Of a stretch of 64,000 bases of DNA, positions 31,487 through 39,081 are shown in pieces; the stretch's first letter is position 1, and each line of letters begins with the position of its first letter. Source of the DNA: Poriferisodalis sp965208895. GTDB taxonomy: Bacteria > Actinomycetota > Acidimicrobiia > Acidimicrobiales > Poriferisodalaceae. Location of the stretch: the NCBI RefSeq assembly GCF_965208895.1, contig NZ_OZ242363.1, forward strand, positions 2,418,001 to 2,482,000, given 5' to 3'. Both the position numbers and the translations under genes were made by a program. The notes under the pieces were generated by a model. It had not been told where the DNA came from, did not search any database, and saw only the letters and a list, made by a program, of their open reading frames with translations.

Positions 31487-33670
31487 GTGCGTGTCGAGGA
31501 ACTCGCAGCGATCCACGCCGTGAGCGTCGACACCGTCCGCTACTACCAGAAGCTCGGTCTCCTGCACCCGCCCAGCCGGCAAGGGAGGGTGGCGCACTAC
31601 GACGAGAGCCATGAGCGACGGCTCGGCGAGATCCGCCGCCTGTCTGGCGCGGGCTTCTCCCTCGCGCAGATTCGCCAGCTCGGCGAGGGCCACGACGACC
31701 CGATGCTGGTCGCCCTGGGCGGTCGCCGCGGTGACACCCTGACCTTCGGCGAACTTGTGCGCCGATCCGGGCTCGACCCAGAGCTCGTGCGCCTGGCAAC
31801 CGACACCGGCCTGGTTCGGCCGGTACGCGCGACCCCAAGCAGTGAAGAAGGAGATCCGTCGGCCCCGGACGCCAGCGGGGCCGACGATGAAGCGCTCTAC
31901 AGCACGGGCGCACTGACGATGCTGCGCTCGGCTGCAGAGTTGCTTGCGGCGCAGATGCCGCTCGATGACCTCATCGGCCTCGCCCTGCGACACGCATCGA
32001 ACATGGAAGCTGTCGCCGCCGACGCGGTCGGGCTCTTCGCAAACCGCTTCGCAGATGTCCCCACAGCGCAACGCGCCGGGCTGGCAGCCCGCCTAATCCC
32101 GCTGGTCACCGACCTGGTGGCGCAGCACTTCCGCGAATCGCTCGTCGAACATGCCACCGAACGCATCCTGGCCAGCAGCGACGATGACCCGGCTCGGCGT
32201 GCGGCGGTGACGGCGGTCCCGGCATCGAGCGCGCCGGACCCGTCAGCGCAATTGCGCGCCCGGCGCGCCCTGACGCTGAAATGCCGTGAGCTGTCCGATG
32301 AGCTGGACCCGCTGGCGGTGTTCGCGGCTTCCGACGCGCACCAACGGTTGTACTGGGCTTGTCCCGACGACGACCTGGAGTTCTGCGCGCTCGGCAGCGC
32401 CTTCGACGCCACTGCCCCCGCTGGCACCGACCGCTTCAGCTCGGCCGCCGAGGCAATGGGCTACCTCGATGTCACGGTTGCCGGCGACGTCGGCCACCCG
32501 ACTGGGCCACTGCTCGTCGGCGGGTTCTCGTTCAGTGCGGAACCGCCCGAGACGGGCTCAGCGTGGGAGGCATACGGCACGGGTCAGCTGTCGCTGCCCG
32601 AAGTGCTCTTGGTGCGCAGCGACGGCGGGGCCTGGCTGACATCAGTGCCGGGCGCGAATCTGAGTTCGATCATGGCGGCGGCTCGTTCTGGATTCGGGGG
32701 GGCGTGCGCGACCTGCGGGGTGGCAGAGGGCAACGGTGGCTGCGGCTTGGAGGCTGAGCCGAATGGCGAAGCCGTGGCCCCAATGGCGTGCGTTGGCGCG
32801 GACCCTGAACTGCAGGAGTTTCCCGAGAGCGATCCGAACGCAACGGCACTTGCGCTGCTCGGCGCCGGTTACCAGGCCGACGACAGCTACCAAGCGCTCG
32901 TGCAGCGCGCCCTCGACAGGATCGCCGAAGGCGGACTCGACAAGGTCGTGACGGCCCGCGAGCTGCGCATCGCCTCGCAGATCGAACCCATCGCCGTACT
33001 CAACCGGCTGCGGAAGCGGTACCCGTCGTGCGTGACGTTTGCCGTCGGTCGCGGGTCGCAGACGTTCTTCGGCGCGACGCCTGAACGGCTGGTGCGCTTC
33101 GACGGCACACGGCTGGGAACCGACGCGCTGGCCGGCTCCCGGCCCCGCCACGATGATCCCGCACGCAACCGGGAACGCGCAGCCGAACTGCAACGCGACC
33201 CGAAGGAGCTGACCGAGCACGCGATGGTGGTCACCGATGTGCGCGACACGCTGCGCGGGCGCGGCGTGTCGCTGGCGCCTCCCGCACCCACCGGGGTCAT
33301 GGAATTGCGGCGCATCATGCACCTGCACACGCCGATCACCGGGCGTGTCACGGCAAGCTCGACCGTGCTGGAACTCGCTGGCGCGCTGCACCCGACGGCG
33401 GCGGTCGCCGGGTTGCCACGGCGCGTCGCCCGCGACTGGATCGAGCGGCACGAAGGCTTCGACCGCGGCTGGTACGCGGCACCGATCGGCTGGACGACGC
33501 TGGATGGGCACGGCGAGTTCCGTGTGGCATTGCGCTGCGCGCTGACGGGTCCGACCGAGACCAGGTTGTTCGCGGGCGGCGGCATCGTGGCGGGCGCACA
33601 TCCTCCCTCGGAGCTGGCCGAGACCGCCACCAAGTTCGAAGCCCTCCTGCACGCGCTCGCAGACGAGTGA
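31487..33670 (+). CDS. menF: MerR-type regulator fused to isochorismate synthase
   Basis: One continuous frame encodes two normally separate proteins. Residues 1-70 are a MerR HTH (VEELAAIHAVSVDTVRYYQ, then FSLAQIRQLGEG), and residues 70-230 look like the complete effector part of an actinobacterial MerR regulator, with a second helix-turn-helix-like stretch FGELVRRSGLDPELV. From about residue 265 a full isochorismate synthase follows: GLDKVVTARELRI (about 482), FGATPERLVRFDG, ALAGSRPR, ELTEHAMVVTDVR, GRVTASSTVLELAGALHPTAAVAG (cited as LELAGALHPTAAVAG) and GWYAAPIGW. A Cys-rich insert CATCGVAEGNGGCG sits near residues 405-420. The synthase converts chorismate to isochorismate for menaquinone. 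GTG at 31487 starts the MerR fold cleanly. The stop overlaps menD by 4 bp. Confidence 0.9.
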   Translation: MRVEELAAIHAVSVDTVRYYQKLGLLHPPSRQGRVAHYDESHERRLGEIRRLSGAGFSLAQIRQLGEGHDDPMLVALGGRRGDTLTFGELVRRSGLDPELVRLATDTGLVRPVRATPSSEEGDPSAPDASGADDEALYSTGALTMLRSAAELLAAQMPLDDLIGLALRHASNMEAVAADAVGLFANRFADVPTAQRAGLAARLIPLVTDLVAQHFRESLVEHATERILASSDDDPARRAAVTAVPASSAPDPSAQLRARRALTLKCRELSDELDPLAVFAASDAHQRLYWACPDDDLEFCALGSAFDATAPAGTDRFSSAAEAMGYLDVTVAGDVGHPTGPLLVGGFSFSAEPPETGSAWEAYGTGQLSLPEVLLVRSDGGAWLTSVPGANLSSIMAAARSGFGGACATCGVAEGNGGCGLEAEPNGEAVAPMACVGADPELQEFPESDPNATALALLGAGYQADDSYQALVQRALDRIAEGGLDKVVTARELRIASQIEPIAVLNRLRKRYPSCVTFAVGRGSQTFFGATPERLVRFDGTRLGTDALAGSRPRHDDPARNRERAAELQRDPKELTEHAMVVTDVRDTLRGRGVSLAPPAPTGVMELRRIMHLHTPITGRVTASSTVLELAGALHPTAAVAGLPRRVARDWIERHEGFDRGWYAAPIGWTTLDGHGEFRVALRCALTGPTETRLFAGGGIVAGAHPPSELAETATKFEALLHALADE

Positions 33671-35526
33671 GCCGCAGCATGCACATTGCCGACAACGATG
33701 CCGCCTACCTGGCCTGCCGCTCGCTGTGCGAGGGGCTGGTTGGGGCCGGCATCAGCGATGCAGTGGTGTCGCCCGGTTCTCGGTCGATGCCGCTGGCGCT
33801 CACCGTGGACGCCACCGCCGGCTTGCGCACCTGGGTGCGGATCGACGAACGATCCGCCGGCTACTTCGCGCTCGGGCTGGCGAAGGGTTCGGGGCGGCCG
33901 GTGGTGCTGGTGTGCACGTCGGGCACTGCAGCGGCCAACTACCTGCCGGCGGTGGTCGAGGCGCACTATTCCGGCGTGCCGCTGGTGGTGCTGACTGCTG
34001 ACCGGCCGCCTGAGTTGCGGGGCTGGGGCGCTGGGCAGACCATCGATCAGCACTCGCTGTACGGCAGTCATGTGCGCTGGTTCTGTGAGACGCCGGTGGC
34101 TTCGGAGCTGCCGGTCGCTGACGCGGTGCGGTGGTTCGGTGTTGCGGCTGCTCGGGCTGTGACGCTGGCGTTGGGAATGAATCCTGGGCCGGTGCATCTG
34201 AATGTGCCGTTTCGTGAGCCTCTGGAGCCGGTCGGGTCGATTGACGGTGTTGCTTCGCCCGGGGTTTCGGGAGGGGAGGGGCAGTGCTCTGCTCCCGCGA
34301 TCCAGCAGGTCGCAACGTCGCAGATCCCTGCCCCTCCCCTCCCCATTCGTACGTTTGTCCCTGGGACTGGTTTCGGTGTGTCTGCGGGGGACGCTGTGGA
34401 GCTTGTGGCGTTTGCTCGTGGGCGTGCTCGTGGGGTGGTGGTGGCTGGGCCTTGGTGGGACGGGGATCGGTGGGCGGAGGCGGTGGCGGCGTTCTGCAGA
34501 GCGTCGGGGTGGCCGCTGTTGGCTGAGCCGTGTTCGCAGTTGCGGCGGGAGCTGGATGGGGTGGTGGTGACCGATCATCACGATTTGCTGCTGCGTACGG
34601 CTTGGGCCGATGCTGAGCCCCCTGAGGCCGTGCTGCGTGTTGGTGGGGCTCCTACTTGCAAGCCTTTGCGGCTTTGGATCGAACGCCATCGGCCTGCCTT
34701 TGCGCTGGTGGATCCGGCGGGTGGCTGGACTGATGCCAGCTTCAGTGTTTCGCTGCACCTGCGAGCGGGGCCTGCCGCCTTGGCTGACGCCGCAGCGCAG
34801 CTGAGCCCTGCGGGCAGCGCGTGGGGGCAGCGCTGGGCGTCTGGCGATGCGCGGGCTGCTGCTGCCATTGATGGTTTGTTGGATGGTGAGCCGTTGGCGG
34901 AAGCGGGTGTTGCTCGGCAACTTGGGCGCAGCCTTCCGGAGGGTTGCGCGCTGTTTGTGTCGAACTCGATGCCTGTGCGCGATGTCGATTCGTACTTGCG
35001 AGCCCGCGCTGAGCCTTTGGCGGTGCATGCCAACCGGGGTGCTAGCGGCATTGATGGCGTGATCTCTGCAGCGACTGGCGTAGCAGCGTCGGGCGCGCCC
35101 ACGACCGTGCTGATCGGCGATCTGGCGTTCCGTCACGATCTGGGCGGGCTGGTCGGGGCATTCGACTCAGGGACCGGCGGGCTCGACCTCACCGTGGTGG
35201 TCGTCGACAACGGCGGCGGCACCATCTTCTCGTTCCTGCCGGCGCACGGCGTCGTGGATTCCGGTGCATTCGATCGGGTGCTCACCACGCCGCCGAAACA
35301 CAGCAGTGCCGAAATGGCCCGCGGGCTCGCGGAGGCCATGGGTTTCGAACACCACCACGTCACCAGTTGCGACCAGCTCGGATCACTGCTGGCATCCCAC
35401 GAACCGGGGCGCGGCCTTCGCGTCGTCACGATCGACATCGACGCCGACGCCAACCGGGACCAGCACCGTCGCCTGGCCGACGCGGTCGAACGGGCAATTG
35501 CCGATGGCGAGGCAGGTGAACGGTGA
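33667..35526 (+). CDS. menD: MenD, SEPHCHC synthase, with an in-frame palindromic element
   Basis: A thiamine-diphosphate enzyme that joins isochorismate with 2-oxoglutarate in menaquinone synthesis. The N-terminus has VSPGSRSMPLALTVDA and the conserved glycine-rich CTSGTAAANYLPAVVEAH (cited as TSGTAAANYLPAVVE). The ThDP site reads NRGASGIDGVISAATG and LIGDLAFRHDLGG with VVVDNGGGTIF. Length 619 exceeds the family norm (about 540-580). Much of the excess lies at residues 200-226, where the third copy of the palindromic element is read as protein in the linker between the first two domains. Codons from about 34.0 to 35.1 kb favour T-endings, then return to GC-endings. The GTG start overlaps the upstream stop, and the stop overlaps menH. 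Confidence 0.95.
   Translation: MSRSMHIADNDAAYLACRSLCEGLVGAGISDAVVSPGSRSMPLALTVDATAGLRTWVRIDERSAGYFALGLAKGSGRPVVLVCTSGTAAANYLPAVVEAHYSGVPLVVLTADRPPELRGWGAGQTIDQHSLYGSHVRWFCETPVASELPVADAVRWFGVAAARAVTLALGMNPGPVHLNVPFREPLEPVGSIDGVASPGVSGGEGQCSAPAIQQVATSQIPAPPLPIRTFVPGTGFGVSAGDAVELVAFARGRARGVVVAGPWWDGDRWAEAVAAFCRASGWPLLAEPCSQLRRELDGVVVTDHHDLLLRTAWADAEPPEAVLRVGGAPTCKPLRLWIERHRPAFALVDPAGGWTDASFSVSLHLRAGPAALADAAAQLSPAGSAWGQRWASGDARAAAAIDGLLDGEPLAEAGVARQLGRSLPEGCALFVSNSMPVRDVDSYLRARAEPLAVHANRGASGIDGVISAATGVAASGAPTTVLIGDLAFRHDLGGLVGAFDSGTGGLDLTVVVVDNGGGTIFSFLPAHGVVDSGAFDRVLTTPPKHSSAEMARGLAEAMGFEHHHVTSCDQLGSLLASHEPGRGLRVVTIDIDADANRDQHRRLADAVERAIADGEAGER
34269..34343 (+). repeat. Variable-arm palindromic element, copy 3, inside menD
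   Basis: Perfect 16-bp arms GGGAGGGGAGGGGCAG (34269-34284) and complement (34328-34343) around a 43-nt core that matches copy 2 at 38 of 43 bases. The arms share almost no sequence with those of copies 1 and 2. The 75-nt length is 25 codons, so menD stays in frame. Confidence 0.85.
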
Positions 35527-36416
35527 TGTCGACGCCACCGTCGATGCGCTGCGGTGCATTCACCGGGATCGCAGATGGCAGCCCGGCGCCCGGCGCCCGG
35601 CGCGTCGCGGTGAACCCGAACCCCGTCGCACCCCTCGCAGTCACGACATGCGGTCGTGGCGAGCCGGTCATCATCATCCACGGGTTCACCGGCAGTACTG
35701 CCGCGATGGCGCCGCTGGTCGATCGCCTCAATGGCTACCGGTGCATCACCGTCGACCTAGTTGGCCACGGCCACAGCCCCTCGCCGGCTGACCTTGCGCC
35801 CTACAGCGTCGAGGCCATGGCGGCGACGGTTGCTGGTCTCGCGGCCGACTCGGCTGACGGGCCCTGCCACATCGTCGGCTATTCGATGGGCGGCCGGGTG
35901 GCACTGGCGCTGGCCGAGGCACACCCGCAGGTGTGTCGATCGCTCTCGCTCATCAGCTCGACTGCCGGCATCGCTGACGCCGCTGAGCGCGCGCAGCGCC
36001 GTGCAGCCGACGATGCGCTTGCCGAGCGGATCGGCGAAGAGGGCTTGGCGCGCTTCGTGGAGGACTGGGTGGCACTGCCGATGTGGGACACATTGCGGTC
36101 TCGGCTCAGCGCTGCCGAGTGGCAGGCCTCCATCCGCCAGCGCACGCAATGCAATCCGGTCGGCTTGGCGAACTCGCTGCGTGCGGCGGGAACGGGATCG
36201 ATGACGCCCCTGTGGGATCGACTGGACGGCATAGCGGTGCCGACGCTGGTGCTGTGCGGCGAACTCGACGCCAAATTCGTCGCGATTGGCCGCGCGATGG
36301 CTGATCTGCTGCCCCACAGCGAATTCGCCGTCGTGGCCGATGCGGGTCACGCCGCCCATCTCGAAGACCCTGACGCCTGCGCAGCAGCTATCCGCCGACA
36401 CCTCACCGCTCACTGA
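35523..36416 (+). CDS. menH: MenH-like alpha/beta hydrolase (SHCHC synthase)
   Basis: A 297-residue alpha/beta hydrolase that, given its place directly after menD, most likely performs the SEPHCHC pyruvate elimination of menaquinone synthesis. It has the oxyanion region IIIHGFTGSTAAM, the nucleophile elbow VGYSMGGRVAL (Ser), an acid in LVLCGELDAKF and the histidine in VADAGHAAHLEDP. The first ~35 residues are Pro-rich and dispensable-looking. GTG 35523 overlaps the menD stop; ATG 35526 is equally possible. Confidence 0.88.
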   Translation: MMSTPPSMRCGAFTGIADGSPAPGARRVAVNPNPVAPLAVTTCGRGEPVIIIHGFTGSTAAMAPLVDRLNGYRCITVDLVGHGHSPSPADLAPYSVEAMAATVAGLAADSADGPCHIVGYSMGGRVALALAEAHPQVCRSLSLISSTAGIADAAERAQRRAADDALAERIGEEGLARFVEDWVALPMWDTLRSRLSAAEWQASIRQRTQCNPVGLANSLRAAGTGSMTPLWDRLDGIAVPTLVLCGELDAKFVAIGRAMADLLPHSEFAVVADAGHAAHLEDPDACAAAIRRHLTAH

Positions 36417-36426
36417 GTGTGGGCGT

Positions 36427-36816
36427 CTACCCCTCAGCGGGAAGCTCGAACGCGCCGGGCAGCAGCGCACCGACGGTGTCGACCTCGTTCACGATGCAGT
36501 CCGGACCGCCGGCCTCCACCAGCAGCTGCCGGCAGCGGCCACAGGGGGTGATCGGATTGCCGTCGGGACCGGTCACCGCCACCGCCACGAGACGCCCGCC
36601 GCCGCTGCGGTGCAAGTCGCTCACCATGCCGCACTCCGCGCACAGCGTCAGGCCGTAGGACGCGTTCTCGACGTTGCAACCAGACACCACGCGGCCGTCG
36701 TCGGTGAAGCCAGCAGCTCCTACGAAGTAGTCCGAGTACGGCGCGTAGGCCATGCGCGCCCTTTGACGGGCCACGGTGCGCAGTTCAGCCCAATCGATGT
36801 CCTTGTTGCTTGGCAT
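36427..36816 (-). CDS. cdd: Cytidine deaminase
   Basis: A 129-residue homotetrameric-type cytidine/deoxycytidine deaminase for pyrimidine salvage. The zinc site is in LCAECGMV (Cys-Ala-Glu) and PCGRCRQLL, and the N-terminal substrate motif is YAPYSDYFVGAA with GCNVENASYG. ATG at 36816 gives the usual short N-terminus; the open frame beyond it is not similar. Convergent with menH (10-bp gap) and divergent from menC. Confidence 0.95.
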   Translation of the reverse strand: MPSNKDIDWAELRTVARQRARMAYAPYSDYFVGAAGFTDDGRVVSGCNVENASYGLTLCAECGMVSDLHRSGGGRLVAVAVTGPDGNPITPCGRCRQLLVEAGGPDCIVNEVDTVGALLPGAFELPAEG

Positions 36817-36911
36817 CTGGGCTTGCCTCTCGCCTTGGGTGGTCGCTGAGAGTACGGGCTCTGCGCACGCCCCTCGTTCTCTTGGAGCTTCGCCGCAATA
36901 GCGTCTAGCCG

Positions 36912-37925
36912 GTGCAGGCGACCTTGCGGGAATTCGAGCTGGAGTTGGCTCAGCCGTTGCTGACTGCTCATGGGGCCATTGCTGTGCGGCGTGGCATTGA
37001 GGTGCTCGTGGGGGATGACGCTTGCGTGGGTCGAGGTGAGGCAGCGCCACTGCCGGGATTCGGCGTGGAGACCTACGAAGAGGCGCTCGCATCTCTGGAG
37101 CGTTGGGCAGCCGATCCTGAGGGTGAACCGCCGCGTGAACCTTGCGCTGCTGCTGCGGTGGAATCGGCGCTGACGCAGCTTGACGCTGAGATCGAGGGGG
37201 TCACACTGGCGACGCTGCTCGCTGGGGAGGTGCCGACACAGCGGCGCATCGCGACGCATGCGCTGGTTTCCGATCTGGATCCTGAGGCGGCTGCTCAGCG
37301 GGCCGCACGGGCTGCCGCCGCAGGGCATCTGGCGGTGAAGTTGAAGGTTGCCGCGCGTGATCCGGGCGGCAGCGCTGCGGCGGCTACCGCAGCGAGCGAG
37401 GCGGCGCGCATTGCCGCGGTTCGCCTGGCCCTGCCCGCCGGCGTGGCGCTGCGGCTGGATGCCAACGGGGGTTGGGACCGATCCACCGCGGTGAAGGCGC
37501 TGCGCCCTGTCGGTCATCTCGACATCGAGTTCGTGGAGGAACCGACGCCGCAGCCTGCGGACTGGGCGCAGATCAGCCGGACCGTCGGACTGCCCATTGC
37601 TGCCGATGAACACCTGCGCGACCCTGACGCGCTTGACCGGCTCGTCGAGGTGGGCGCCATCTCCGTGGCGGTGCTGAAGCCTGCTGTGCTCGGTGGTCCG
37701 CATGCCACCTACGACCTTGCTCGGCGCGCTGCCATGCGTGGAGTGCGGCCAGTGGTTTCTACGTTTATCTGCGGGCCGGCCGGGTTACGGGTTGCTCGTG
37801 ACACTGCTGTGGCTGTTGATCCGCGCGGGGTGCATGGGATCGGCACTGCTTCGCTGTTTGCTGAAGCCTTGCCGGAGGATGTGACTCCTGCTGGGGGGTA
37901 CCTGCCTGTGCCTAACTCTGCTTGA
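36912..37925 (+). CDS. menC: o-Succinylbenzoate synthase
   Basis: An enolase-superfamily dehydratase making o-succinylbenzoate. Motifs are LAVKLKVAA (general base KxK), LRLDANGGW (first metal Asp), IEFVEEPTP (Glu), IAADEHLRD (Asp/Glu) and AVLKPAVLGG (second Lys). Length 337 is normal. GTG start at 36912. The 5' third and the last ~60 codons are rich in T-ending codons, unlike the neighbours. Confidence 0.93.
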   Translation: MQATLREFELELAQPLLTAHGAIAVRRGIEVLVGDDACVGRGEAAPLPGFGVETYEEALASLERWAADPEGEPPREPCAAAAVESALTQLDAEIEGVTLATLLAGEVPTQRRIATHALVSDLDPEAAAQRAARAAAAGHLAVKLKVAARDPGGSAAAATAASEAARIAAVRLALPAGVALRLDANGGWDRSTAVKALRPVGHLDIEFVEEPTPQPADWAQISRTVGLPIAADEHLRDPDALDRLVEVGAISVAVLKPAVLGGPHATYDLARRAAMRGVRPVVSTFICGPAGLRVARDTAVAVDPRGVHGIGTASLFAEALPEDVTPAGGYLPVPNSA

Positions 37926-38002
37926 GTGCCTGAGGCCTGCGTTGCACGCCGCAGGGACGGCATTTGGCGTATCCCGATGCGCCGCCGCATCGATGCATCG
38001 CC

Positions 38003-38536
38003 TCACACGTCATCGCTCTGCAAGCTGACGATCTCTTCGACCCAGCGCAACTGTCGCAGCCCGAGCTCTTCGCCGGGGAACACCCGGGCCACGATCTCTG
38101 CGATGTCTTCGACAGAGTCGATGCCCCGATGTGTCAGCAAGCGCCGAAGATCGGACTCGTCGGTTCGACGTGCCGAGCGTGCCTTCATAGCGATCATGTG
38201 CTCGGCGGATGCGGCGACAACTGACAGGCTCGGCCGCTCAAATGCGATTGCGCCGCGTCGATCACGCTCTGGCGGCATGTACATCGTTGCCTGTTCGTTG
38301 ATCCATGTCGACGGCCAGCCGCGCTCGCGGGCAATCTCGTGCGCTGCACGCATCACCTCGTCGTAGCCGGCCGAGATCGAGGCATCCACGTCGCGGGTGA
38401 GTCGAAGCTCGTCATAGAGCAACGCCATTGCCGCTCCACCGGCGACATAGATGCGGGCGGTCACGCCGCGGGCGTCGAGCCGCCGGGCGAGGTCGTCGAA
38501 TGCACCGCGGATGTCGGATGCGCTGAGCGGCTCCAC
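38003..38536 (-). CDS. Nucleotidyltransferase-fold protein (DUF6036-like), possible toxin
   Basis: A 177-residue protein with the minimal nucleotidyltransferase pattern: IYVAGGAAMALLYDELRLTRDVDASI, cited in parts as VAGGAAMALLY and TRDVDAS (GG and D-x-D), followed by a helical region with HMIAMKARSARRTDESDLRRLL. GTG at 38536 lies 2 bp after the stop of the upstream gene. Proteins like this form two-gene units with the small protein encoded upstream; a toxin-antitoxin role similar to AbiEii-type systems is plausible but inferred. Confidence 0.7.
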   Translation of the reverse strand: MEPLSASDIRGAFDDLARRLDARGVTARIYVAGGAAMALLYDELRLTRDVDASISAGYDEVMRAAHEIARERGWPSTWINEQATMYMPPERDRRGAIAFERPSLSVVAASAEHMIAMKARSARRTDESDLRRLLTHRGIDSVEDIAEIVARVFPGEELGLRQLRWVEEIVSLQSDDV

Positions 38537-38538
38537 GC

Positions 38539-39024
38539 TTAGACAACCGTGAGTTCTTCGCGCGGGATCCAGATGCCGTGAGCTTCGAAAGTGATCGGTG
38601 TGGTCACGATCGTGCGAACCCGGTCGTAGTCGTGGCAGCCGCCTGCGTACCAGAACGCCCGCAGATGCCGCTCGCGCTGCAGCGTCCATGCGGGCGGCTC
38701 GATGCCGTCCTCGATGCAACGATGCTCCACGTAGGCAGCCAGGAATGCATCCCATCGCTCGTCGACGCTGTCCGGTGCCCGGCACACGAGCGCCCGACGC
38801 TGTTCGACCGGCGTGTCCTCCCACACCTGCCCGAAGTCGTGCAGCACCAGCCTGAGCCTCCACTCGTCGTCCTCGGTGCGCAGCGCGGGGACATAACGCC
38901 ACAGGGCATTCGGCGGCTGGTCGTCTCGGTCTGTGCCAGCCGCATCGCCGCCAGCAGCAACGCCTGCGCCGCTGGGGCCAGCCATGACTGCCAGCGTAAC
39001 GGCGCTGCAATTGACGCGAACCAT
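38539..39024 (-). CDS. Hypothetical partner of the nucleotidyltransferase-like protein
   Basis: A 161-residue protein. I do not recognise a named family, but the pattern LVLHDFGQVWEDTPVEQRRALV, cited as LHDFGQVWEDTP, then ERWDAFLAAYVEH and a C-terminal TPITFEAHGIWIPREEL is familiar from proteins paired with DUF6036-type genes. The first ~13 residues are weak, and ATG 39 bp further in (MAGPSGAG) may be the start. Translation is coupled to the downstream gene. Confidence 0.6.
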   Translation of the reverse strand: MVRVNCSAVTLAVMAGPSGAGVAAGGDAAGTDRDDQPPNALWRYVPALRTEDDEWRLRLVLHDFGQVWEDTPVEQRRALVCRAPDSVDERWDAFLAAYVEHRCIEDGIEPPAWTLQRERHLRAFWYAGGCHDYDRVRTIVTTPITFEAHGIWIPREELTVV

Positions 39025-39081
39025 TCCCGTCGCTGCACGACGGCCAATATATGACCGTCAAAACAGGCATATGCTTGGCAA

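Noticed and set aside
32887..35136. A 749-codon minus-strand frame across menF and menD
   Set aside because: Spans two confident overlapping genes on the other strand and shows no domain.
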